A DNA stretch of 64,000 nt, taken from Lysobacteraceae bacterium 2PB (GTDB taxonomy: Bacteria > Pseudomonadota > Gammaproteobacteria > Xanthomonadales > Xanthomonadaceae). The position numbers were made by a program, and so were the translations under genes. The stretch spans positions 1 through 64,000 of the forward strand of contig SCMT01000009.1 in NCBI GenBank assembly GCA_005502915.1, written 5' to 3'. Shown here piece after piece: positions 37,007 to 44,194 of the stretch. Each line of letters starts with the position of its first letter. The first letter of the stretch is position 1. The notes under the pieces are model-generated. The model saw nothing but the letters and a program-made list of their open reading frames with translations, did no database searches and was not told the origin of the DNA.

Positions 37007-37246
37007 TCAGGCCGCTTCGTCGATGATCAGACCCGGCGCCTCGTCGGCGACCGTCGCGCGGGCCGCAGCCTGCGTCGACGTGTCGGCCGCCTGCGTGGTC
37101 TGCGCCTCGATGCGCGCCTCGGTCGCCGGGGCGGCGATGCGCGACATCGTGCGGCAGCCGTAGCGACGGCGACGCGGCGACGCGTAGTGGCCCGCGAAGG
37201 GTCGCGGCGGGTGGGTGAAGATCATTTCGGTGGTGAAGAACTGCAT
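37007..37246 (-). CDS. Small basic/Ala-rich protein, unknown
   Basis: 79 residues with an excellent AAGGAGAG ribosome binding site and its own intrinsic terminator. It begins MQFFTTEMIFTHPPRPFAG, then a very basic run (SPRRRRYGCR), then an Ala/Thr/Glu-rich second half ending IIDEAA. There is no signal peptide or membrane segment. I know no family. It lies divergent to aceK and convergent to icd. Confidence 0.7.
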   Translation of the reverse strand: MQFFTTEMIFTHPPRPFAGHYASPRRRRYGCRTMSRIAAPATEARIEAQTTQAADTSTQAAARATVADEAPGLIIDEAA

Positions 37247-37698
37247 GGATCTCTCCTTGTTCATGGGTGGAATCGAGCCATGTCGGCTCGTACGGATGGA
37301 CGCCCGCGCGCGCCCGCCGCACGGATGCGCGACGGTGTCGTGCGAGCGTGTGCATCGCCGGGAGGGCGACGCGGTGGGGGTGGCGTGGGGTGGACGACCG
37401 CGAGGCGGCCAGGGGTGCCGGCGGCACATCCTTGTGCCGGGGGACGACTGTCCATCCGCGCCATCGCTCGTGGCTGCGTACCGGTGCCCCTGTCCTGACC
37501 GCCTCCCTGCGGGCCGAGCGTCCATCATCGCAACCGGAGGTCTCACGGGCTGCGATGGCGGTGGCGGAAACTCTCTGAAATTCCGAGAAACGTCTTGTTT
37601 TCCAGAGTTTCCTGCCGTTCCCGACATGGAGGAAATGATACGTCCAGGGGGTCTCACGGACTGCGATTGCACGGACCCGGCCGCGCTACACTGCAGGC
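37247..37698. other. 452-bp region upstream of aceK with repeats
   Basis: There is no gene with clear coding character. It holds an 18-bp near-identical direct repeat (GGTCTCACGGGCTGCGAT at 37539 and GGTCTCACGGACTGCGAT at 37650) and between them a 9-bp inverted repeat (GGAAACTCT at 37566-37574, AGAGTTTCC at 37604-37612) inside an A/T-richer island. It presumably contains the aceK promoter and the divergent promoter of the 79-residue gene. Confidence 0.7.
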
Positions 37699-39441
37699 AT
37701 GTCGAATGCACCGGACCCGCGCCCTTCCGATGCCGCGCAGCAGGCCGCCGCGCGCATCGCCGACGGCTTCGAGGACTACAACGCGCGCTTCTCCGACATC
37801 ACGCGCCGCGCGCGCCGCCGTTTCGAACGACGCGACTGGCGCAAGTCGCAGGCCGACAACGCCGCGCGCATCGACCTCTACGACCAGTGCATCGACGAAA
37901 CCCTGGCGCGGCTCGAAGCGCAGCTCGACGAGCGCCTGCGATCGCGCGCACTGTGGCGCGAGACCCGGGCCGCGTACGCGTCGCGCATCGAACGCATGCC
38001 GGATCGCGAGCTGTACAAGACCTTCTACAACTCGCTGGTGCGTCGTTTCTTCCGCATCGACGGCGTCGCCGCCGACCTGGAATTCCTCGCCTTCGACATC
38101 GTGCCCACAGGCGACGCGACCTGCCCCGGCGAAGCCTCGCACCACGCCCTTGGCGGCGACAGCGACGATGCCGTCGAGGTCTGGCGCAGCCGGTTCGAGG
38201 CACTGGGCTTCGCCAACGGCTGGGCCGACCTGCCGCGCTGCGCGCGCGCCGTGGCCGAGCGCCTGCGCGGACGCGGCGTGGTCGCGGTGTCGATGCTGCG
38301 CACGCCGTTCTACCGGGAACGCAGGGCCTACCTCGTCGGTCGCGCGCATGGCGCCTCCGGCGCCACCTACCCGGTCGTCGTCGCGCTGGTCAGCGAGGCC
38401 GATGGCGTGCGTGCGGACGCGGTGATCGTCGATGACCAGCAGCTGTCGATCCTGTTCGGTTTCTCGCGCAGCTCCTTCCATGCAGACATCGCCTGCGTCG
38501 GCGACGTCGTCGCCTTCCTGCACGCGCTGCTGCCGCGCAAGCCGGTCGACGAACTGTTCACCGTGATCGGCCGCATCAAGCAGGGCAAGACCGAGCGCTA
38601 CCGGCAGATCTTCCGGCACCTCGCCGAACATCCGCACGAGGAACTGGTGATCGCCGACGGCGAACGCGGCATGGTCATGGCCGTGTTCACGCCGCGCGGC
38701 TATCCGGTCGTATTCAAACTGATCCGCGATCGCTTCGCGTATCCGAAGGACACGGTGCGCGCGGAAGTCGAGGAGAAATACCGGCTGGTGTTCCGTCGCG
38801 ATCGCGTCGGGCGCCTGGTCGATGCGCAGGAGTTCCGGCGATTGCGCTTCCCGAAACGCCAGTTCTCGGTCGAGGCGCTGGACGAACTGCTGCGCGAATG
38901 CGCGCAGACCGTGCAGGTCGAGGGCGACGAGGTGCTGATCCGCCACTGCTACGTCGAGCGCCGGCTGCGGCCGCTGGACCTGCATGTGCGCGAGTCGCAG
39001 CCGCCGGTCGCGGAGCGCGCGGTGCTGGACTACGGGCAAGCCATCAAGGACCTGGCGCGCAGCAACATTTTCCCGGGCGACCTGCTGCTGAAGAACTTCG
39101 GCGTGACCCGTCACGGCCGCGTGCTGTTCTACGACTACGACGAGCTGTGCCTGGTCGAGGACTGCCGGTTCCGCGCGGTGCCGCCGATGCGCGACGAGGA
39201 CGAGACCCGTCCGCTGGACGAGTGGCTGTATGCCGGCGCCGACGATGTGTTCCCGGAGCTGTTCCCGCAGTTCCTCGGGATCAGGCCCGAGTTGCGTGAG
39301 CGGCTGCGGGCCGTGCACGGCGAGATCTTCGACCCGGCCTGGTGGCGGGACGTGCAATCACGGCTGGCGGCCGGCGAGCATTTCGATGTGTCGCCTTACC
39401 CCGCCGCTACACGGCTGCCCGTGGAATTGCCGACGGGGTAG
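37699..39441 (+). CDS. aceK: Isocitrate dehydrogenase kinase/phosphatase
   Basis: 580 residues, full length for AceK. It phosphorylates and dephosphorylates Icd to steer isocitrate into the glyoxylate shunt during growth on acetate. Characteristic segments: FEDYNARFSDITRRAR, ELYKTFYNSLVRRFF, GMVMAVFTPRGYPVVFKLIRD (ATP-binding), ARSNIFPGDLLLKNFGVTRHGRVLFYDYDELC (kinase-like catalytic and metal loop) and FRAVPPMRDEDE. It is separate from aceBA, which are not in the window, but close to its target icd. Confidence 0.97.
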   Translation: MSNAPDPRPSDAAQQAAARIADGFEDYNARFSDITRRARRRFERRDWRKSQADNAARIDLYDQCIDETLARLEAQLDERLRSRALWRETRAAYASRIERMPDRELYKTFYNSLVRRFFRIDGVAADLEFLAFDIVPTGDATCPGEASHHALGGDSDDAVEVWRSRFEALGFANGWADLPRCARAVAERLRGRGVVAVSMLRTPFYRERRAYLVGRAHGASGATYPVVVALVSEADGVRADAVIVDDQQLSILFGFSRSSFHADIACVGDVVAFLHALLPRKPVDELFTVIGRIKQGKTERYRQIFRHLAEHPHEELVIADGERGMVMAVFTPRGYPVVFKLIRDRFAYPKDTVRAEVEEKYRLVFRRDRVGRLVDAQEFRRLRFPKRQFSVEALDELLRECAQTVQVEGDEVLIRHCYVERRLRPLDLHVRESQPPVAERAVLDYGQAIKDLARSNIFPGDLLLKNFGVTRHGRVLFYDYDELCLVEDCRFRAVPPMRDEDETRPLDEWLYAGADDVFPELFPQFLGIRPELRERLRAVHGEIFDPAWWRDVQSRLAAGEHFDVSPYPAATRLPVELPTG

Positions 39442-39447
39442 GCGACG

Positions 39448-39675
39448 TCACGCGGCGCGGTGGACCGTGCCGGCGATGACGGGATCGAGGTTGCGTTCGG
39501 CCTTCGGCGAGGACACCAGGGTCAGCATCTCGGACACCCGGAGCGAGTCGGGCATGGCGACCGGCTGGTCGACCGGAGACGGACGGCGGCCGTAGGTGCG
39601 GCCGTAGGTGCGCTGGTAGAGACGCGGGGGCAGGGGCTGGGCGCGCTCGGCGCGGAGCCAGAGACAGTTGAACAT
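39448..39675 (-). CDS. Small basic protein, unknown
   Basis: 75 residues from the ATG at 39675 (AGGAAGA upstream). It begins MFNCLWLRAERAQPLPPRLY, has a short internal repeat RTYGRTYGRR, and a C-terminal part with DSLRVSEMLTLVSSPKAERN. There is no signal peptide or family. It is convergent with aceK (6 bp apart) and divergent from the methyltransferase. Coding status rests on the ribosome binding site and composition only. Confidence 0.55.
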   Translation of the reverse strand: MFNCLWLRAERAQPLPPRLYQRTYGRTYGRRPSPVDQPVAMPDSLRVSEMLTLVSSPKAERNLDPVIAGTVHRAA

Positions 39676-39960
39676 GGTCAATCTTCCTGTGTGGTGATCG
39701 GCGCGAACGGCGCCGGTCGGGTCCTTGGGGTGGTGTACGACCGTGAAGCTTCGGGGGTACGACGGTGTTGCGGCTCCATGCTGCAACGCAACATAGGATG
39801 GCGACCTTTGTTGCAATGCACAACCGTGAGGCGATTGCAGAACCGTCACCGTTGTCACCGGTTAAGGCTTCGCGCCCAGCCTGCAATGCCCCAAGGACCG
39901 CACTGGCAGCGACCCGGGGCATGGCGGAGAATCCCGGCTCCCCTCTCCCCAGGAACGACC

Positions 39961-40848
39961 ATGCTCCGGATCGCATTGCTGACGACCGCCCTCCTGTTCG
40001 CCTCGGGTGCCGTGTCGGCCGCCGACACCTCTGCCAAGCCGGCCCGTGCCGAGGCCGTCGACGCCAACCTTGCGAAAGCCATCGCCGGCGACTGGCGCGA
40101 TCCGAAGAACAGCGCGCGCGATGCGTTCCGCAATCCGGGCCAGACCCTGACCTTCTTCGGCGTGCGCGCCGACCAGAAGGTCGTCGAGATCACCCCGGGC
40201 GGCGGCGGCTGGTATGCCGAGATCCTCGCGCCCTACCTCCGCGACAAGGGCCGCTACAGCGCGGCGATGGTCGATGCCTCCGTGCTGCCCGAAGGCCGCG
40301 GTCGCGACTACCAACAGAAATCGCTCGACGACCTCAAGGCACGCCTGGCCGCGCACCCCTCGCGCTTCGACAAGGCCGCCTTCATCCTGTTCGATCCCAG
40401 GCAGCCGCGTTTCGGCGACGCCGGCAGCGCCGATACGGTGCTGACCTTCCGCAACGTGCACAACTGGGTGTCGGCCGGCACCGCCGATGGTTACTTCAAG
40501 GCGTTCTTCGATGCGCTGAAGCCCGGCGGCGTGCTGGGCGTGGTCGAACACCGCGCGAAGCCGGGTACCGACATGGAAACGATGCGGAAGTCGGGCTACA
40601 TGACCGAGGCGCTGGTGATCGAGCTGGCGACGAAGGCCGGCTTCGTGCTGGATGCGCGCAGCGAGGTCAATGCCAATCCGAAGGACACCGCCGATCATCC
40701 CAACGGCGTGTGGACCCTGCCGCCGACCAACCGCCACGATGCCGAGGAAGCACAGAAGTACCGCGCCATCGGCGAAAGCGACCGCATGACCCTGCGCTTC
40801 GTGAAGCCCGCGGCGAAGACGCCGGACCAGTATCCGGCGGAACGCTGA
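39961..40848 (+). CDS. Exported class I SAM-dependent methyltransferase-like protein
   Basis: 295 residues with a signal peptide (LLTTALLFASGAVSA). The domain shows a methyltransferase motif I variant VVEITPGGGGWYAEILAPYL and TVLTFRNVHNW, matching the COG4798 group of predicted exported methyltransferases. SAM is not expected in the periplasm, so the biochemical activity is unclear. Confidence 0.85.
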   Translation: MLRIALLTTALLFASGAVSAADTSAKPARAEAVDANLAKAIAGDWRDPKNSARDAFRNPGQTLTFFGVRADQKVVEITPGGGGWYAEILAPYLRDKGRYSAAMVDASVLPEGRGRDYQQKSLDDLKARLAAHPSRFDKAAFILFDPRQPRFGDAGSADTVLTFRNVHNWVSAGTADGYFKAFFDALKPGGVLGVVEHRAKPGTDMETMRKSGYMTEALVIELATKAGFVLDARSEVNANPKDTADHPNGVWTLPPTNRHDAEEAQKYRAIGESDRMTLRFVKPAAKTPDQYPAER

Positions 40849-40870
40849 GGCTTCCGGCGCAGTCGCGCCG

Positions 40871-40938
40871 CGGCCTCAGTCGCGGCGCTGCTTGAATTGC
40901 GGCGCTGATTCAATCGCGGCGCTGCCTCAATCGCGGCG
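40871..40938. repeat. Four tandem 17-bp units
   Basis: Four consecutive 17-bp units of the form CTG(C/A)(T/C)T(C/G)AATCGCGGCG occupy 40871-40887, 40888-40904, 40905-40921 and 40922-40938. The unit nearest the minus-strand gene contains its stop codon. Confidence 0.85.
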
Positions 40939-41478
40939 CGCTTCCAGCAGCTGGCGCAGCAGGGCGATCTGTTCGCCCTGCTCGGCCACGATCCGCGCCA
41001 GCTGCGCGTCGCGCAGCTGGTCCAGCTTGTCGTGCAGCGCCATGATTTCCAGTTCCGCCTTCAGGTTCACCGCGTAGTCGTGCTCGGCTGCGGCACGGTC
41101 GCGGGCGGCCTGGCGGTTCTGGCTCATCATGATCACCGGCGCCTGCAGCGCGGCCAGCATCGACAGCAGCAGGTTGAGGAAGATGAAGGGATACGGGTCG
41201 AACGGGTGCGTGCGCAGCAACCACACGTTCGACACCACCCACAGGGCGAGGAACAGCCCGAAGCTGGCGATGAAGGTCCACGAGCCGCCGAAGCGCGCGA
41301 CGCCGTCGGCGACGCGCTCGCCGAAGCTGCGGTCGTCGCCGCTGCGGTCTGCGGGCGAGACGTTGGTGCGTTCGCGCCGATGCAGCTGGGTCAGGACCGC
41401 GCGCTCCACGGCGGTGGCGTGTTCCCAGGCCTTGCCGAGCAGGCGTTGCGAGAGTCCGGTCGGGTCGTGCAGGTTCAT
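40927..41478 (-). CDS. DUF1003 membrane protein
   Basis: 183 residues from the ATG at 41478. Two membrane segments ([23 protein letters not shown] and [22 protein letters not shown]) sit between [11 protein letters not shown] and [10 protein letters not shown], the DUF1003 signature. A C-terminal coiled coil follows ([22 protein letters not shown]). Function is unknown. Confidence 0.87.
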   Translation of the reverse strand: MNLHDPTGLSQRLLGKAWEHATAVERAVLTQLHRRERTNVSPADRSGDDRSFGERVADGVARFGGSWTFIASFGLFLALWVVSNVWLLRTHPFDPYPFIFLNLLLSMLAALQAPVIMMSQNRQAARDRAAAEHDYAVNLKAELEIMALHDKLDQLRDAQLARIVAEQGEQIALLRQLLEARRD

Positions 41479-41568
41479 GGCGTCGTTCCGGTCGGGAGTC
41501 GCCACAGCATAGGCGGCAAACCCGTGCGCGAGGCATTACCCTTGCCCATCCGCAGCCCGCACCGACCG

Positions 41569-42105
41569 ATGCTGATCGCCTTCAACAAGCCCTACGACGT
41601 GCTGTGCCAGTTCACCGACCGCAGCGATCCGCCGCGTCGGACGCTGGCCGGGTTCGGGCTGCCGGCGGATGTCTACCCGGCGGGACGGCTGGACCACGAC
41701 AGCGAAGGCCTGCTGCTGCTCACCGACGACGGCGGGTTGGCGCACCGGATCACCGATCCCCGGCACAAGCTGGAGAAGACCTACCGGGTGCAGGTGGAAG
41801 GCGATCCGACGCCGGAACAGCTCGATGCCCTGCGTCGCGGCGTGACCCTCAACGACGGGCCGACGCGCCCGGCGCGCGTGCAGCGCATCGATGCGCCCGC
41901 GCTGTGGCCGCGCGACCCGCCGGTGCGCTTCCGCAAGACCGTGCCCGACGCCTGGCTGGAGATCGCGATCCGCGAGGGCCGCAACCGCCAGGTGCGGCGG
42001 ATGACGGCCGCGGTCGGCCTGCCGACCCTGCGCCTGGTGCGCGTGGCGATCGGCGACTGGACCCTCGGCGAGCTGATGCCCGGGCAGTGGCGCGAACTGC
42101 GCTGA
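41569..42105 (+). CDS. rluE: 23S rRNA pseudouridine synthase, RluE type
   Basis: 178 residues. [16 protein letters not shown] and the catalytic [17 protein letters not shown] (Asp in RLD) identify the RsuA/RluE family; [27 protein letters not shown] is the C-terminal signature. It lacks the S4 domain of RsuA/RluB, which fits RluE. Target U2457 (E. coli numbering) is by family. Confidence 0.85.
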   Translation: MLIAFNKPYDVLCQFTDRSDPPRRTLAGFGLPADVYPAGRLDHDSEGLLLLTDDGGLAHRITDPRHKLEKTYRVQVEGDPTPEQLDALRRGVTLNDGPTRPARVQRIDAPALWPRDPPVRFRKTVPDAWLEIAIREGRNRQVRRMTAAVGLPTLRLVRVAIGDWTLGELMPGQWRELR

Positions 42106-42175
42106 GCACGCGCGCGAACCTTGCGGTGCGCGGTGCCCTGCCGGATGATCGCGGCATCCTCGACCGGAGCCGCGC

Positions 42176-42835
42176 ATGATCCGCCAGTTGCACCAGGTGT
42201 TGAACGAAGACGAGCTGGCGGTGATCCATGCGCTGCTGCCGCAGGTCCGCTTCGTCGACGGGCGCGCGACCAATCCCGACAACACGAGCAAGCAGAACCT
42301 GCAGGCGCCGCAGGAAGACCCGGCCAGCGCGCGGATCTCGCAGATCGTCCGTGATGCGCTGTTCCGCCATGCCGACATCCGCGGCTGGGCGATGCCGCGC
42401 ACGATGGCGCGGCCGACCGTGGTGCGCTACGAGCCGGGCATGACCTACGGCTGGCACGTCGACGAAGCGCTGTTCCCGTCCACGCCGCCGCTGCGCAGCG
42501 ACCTGTCGTGCACGGTATTCCTCAATCCGCCGGATGCCTACGACGGCGGTGAACTGACCATGCAGCTCGGCCAGGAGCAGCTGAAGTACAAGCTGGCGCC
42601 GGGCGACGCCATCCTCTATCCCTCGACCACCATCCACCAGGTCGCGCCGGTCACGCGCGGCGTGCGCCTGGCGGTGATCACCTGGATGCAGAGCTGGATC
42701 TCCAGCAGCGAGCGCCGCGAGCTGATGGTGCAGCTGGAGGAAGCGCGCGCCCGCGCCGGCATCGGCGACGAACGCCTGGCGGTGCTGCTCGACTCGCTGC
42801 GCACGAACCTGTTCCGGATGTGGGCGGATACGTGA
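42176..42835 (+). CDS. piuC: Fe(II)/2OG-dependent PKHD-type hydroxylase (PiuC/YbiX)
   Basis: 219 residues. TYGWHVDEALF provides the first His-X-Asp of the iron triad, and DAILYPSTTIHQVAPVTRGVRL the distal His and the 2OG-binding Arg; SCTVFLNPPDAYDGGELTM is typical. PiuC-type enzymes are usually next to a TonB-dependent siderophore receptor; none is adjacent here. Confidence 0.9.
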   Translation: MIRQLHQVLNEDELAVIHALLPQVRFVDGRATNPDNTSKQNLQAPQEDPASARISQIVRDALFRHADIRGWAMPRTMARPTVVRYEPGMTYGWHVDEALFPSTPPLRSDLSCTVFLNPPDAYDGGELTMQLGQEQLKYKLAPGDAILYPSTTIHQVAPVTRGVRLAVITWMQSWISSSERRELMVQLEEARARAGIGDERLAVLLDSLRTNLFRMWADT

Positions 42836-42910
42836 CGGCGCATGCCGATGCTGCTGCGCTGTGCGCACGTCATACGCTGAAAGTCTTCCGGCTGGATTGA
42901 AGCGCAAGTC

Positions 42911-43034
42911 ATTTGCGCCCCCTTTGCAAAAGGGGGCCGGCGCGCAAAGCGCGACGGGGGGATTTGCTCTGGCGGCCCAGAAATCCCCCGCGGACGCTTC
43001 GCGCCCGCCGCCCCCTTTTGCAAAGGGGGCAAAT
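42911..43034. repeat. Second inverted pair of REP-like elements
   Basis: Element C (42911-42967) reads GCCCCCTTTGC ... GGGGGGATTTGC and element D (42980-43034) reads AAATCCCCC ... GCAAAGGGGGC. They are inverted to each other and arranged opposite to the pair at 24.96-25.19 kb. They fill most of the gap between piuC and the sulfotransferase-like gene. Confidence 0.8.
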
Positions 43035-43070
43035 CACCGTGGGCTCAGTGCTTGTGCCTGCGATGAGGTA

Positions 43071-44075
43071 TCAACGCGGAGGCGCAATGGCGAGGACGTG
43101 CGTATTGCGCTGCGCCATCGCACGATCCACCCATGCCACGCCCCGCGCGATCTCCGCGCCGAAGCGTTGCTGCGCGAGTGCGATGTCGTGGGCGCGGTCG
43201 TCGCGGCCGTACCCATGCTGCTGCGCCTTCGAATAGCGGCCCCAGGCGGGCGAGGCCAGCGCGCCCGCGATGCCGTCGGGATCGAGCGCGAGATGTGCGG
43301 CGATGCGCGCCAGTGTCGCCTCGGGAGCGGCGAGCAGGTCCTCGAAATCCACGCGCAGCACGCGTGAGGCGAATTCACCGGACGCCAGCGCCTCGAAACG
43401 CAGGCGTTCGGCCAGCCAGCCCATCGCGCAGGCTTCGATGGCATCGCGCGGTGCATGTTCGCCGTCGATCGTGATGCCATGCCCGCGCAGCACGTCCGCG
43501 CGTTCGTCGAAGGCGGCCAGCGCATCGCGCACCGAGTCCTCTGACTTCAGCAGCGTCGCCAGCCAGGACGCGAGCGGCATGTCGAGCAGGATCGCGCGCT
43601 GCAGGGCACCGTCGCGCAGCAGCGGTTCGGCCAGCACGTTGCAGCTGCTGGTCAGCTTGATCGCGATCCGCGAGGCGGGCGGCAGCGGGCGTCGCCAGTA
43701 GGCCATCAGCGTCGCGAGCAGAACATGCGGCGGCGCCGTCGCGTGCCATGCGGTGGCGAGATCGCGCAGCGGCAGCGGTTCGCGCAGGCCTTCGACCTCA
43801 GGCCAGCTGTCGAGCAGGCGCGAGAGCAGGGTCGAGCCGCAATGGCCGATGTGGAAGATGCCGTCGGCGATCACGTCGCCGGTGGCTGGTGCTTCCAGCA
43901 TCGACAGCGGCACCCACGCGCCCTGCGGCTGCGGCGGCAGCGCGCGTGGGTCGAGAAACGCGGCCTCGCGGCGCTGCTGCGCGTCGAGGCGCACGAACAG
44001 TACGCGCCTGTTCGTGAGGTCGAGCTGGAACGGCAGGTAATGCGGATCCTGGAGGATGTCGGTGGCGGTGGTCAT
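43071..44075 (-). CDS. Sulfotransferase-like P-loop protein
   Basis: 334 residues from the ATG at 44075, with GAGGGG upstream. FHIGHCGSTLLSRLLDSWPEV followed by LREPLPLRDL resembles the PAPS-binding loop and EP motif of sulfotransferase-family proteins. RVDFEDLLAAPEATLARIAAHL fits the 3'-phosphate-binding region and helical end. The acceptor is unknown. Its ATG overlaps the stop of a 40-codon ORF, itself overlapping hrpB, so the three are likely co-translated. Confidence 0.75.
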   Translation of the reverse strand: MTTATDILQDPHYLPFQLDLTNRRVLFVRLDAQQRREAAFLDPRALPPQPQGAWVPLSMLEAPATGDVIADGIFHIGHCGSTLLSRLLDSWPEVEGLREPLPLRDLATAWHATAPPHVLLATLMAYWRRPLPPASRIAIKLTSSCNVLAEPLLRDGALQRAILLDMPLASWLATLLKSEDSVRDALAAFDERADVLRGHGITIDGEHAPRDAIEACAMGWLAERLRFEALASGEFASRVLRVDFEDLLAAPEATLARIAAHLALDPDGIAGALASPAWGRYSKAQQHGYGRDDRAHDIALAQQRFGAEIARGVAWVDRAMAQRNTHVLAIAPPR

Positions 44076-44194
44076 GTGCCCCTCGGTTTCGCGCGATGCG
44101 TGGCGGTTGCAGACCGCGCAAGGCGGACAATGCCGTTGCGACGATGCAAAGCGCGTCGCCACGCGTTGCAAAAATGACTCGCCAAGCTTTTCAT
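44072..44194 (-). CDS. 40-residue mini-ORF ending in a copy of the HrpB tail
   Basis: Its ATG overlaps the hrpB stop (ATGA) and its stop overlaps the sulfotransferase-like start (ATGA); both starts have the same GAGGGGCAC ribosome binding site. Its last 13 residues, SATATHRAKPRGT, are identical to the last 13 of HrpB, with seven synonymous codon differences and no replacement. It arose by duplication of the hrpB end plus the downstream start signal. Whether the peptide functions or only passes ribosomes on is unknown. Confidence 0.6.
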   Translation of the reverse strand: MKSLASHFCNAWRRALHRRNGIVRLARSATATHRAKPRGT

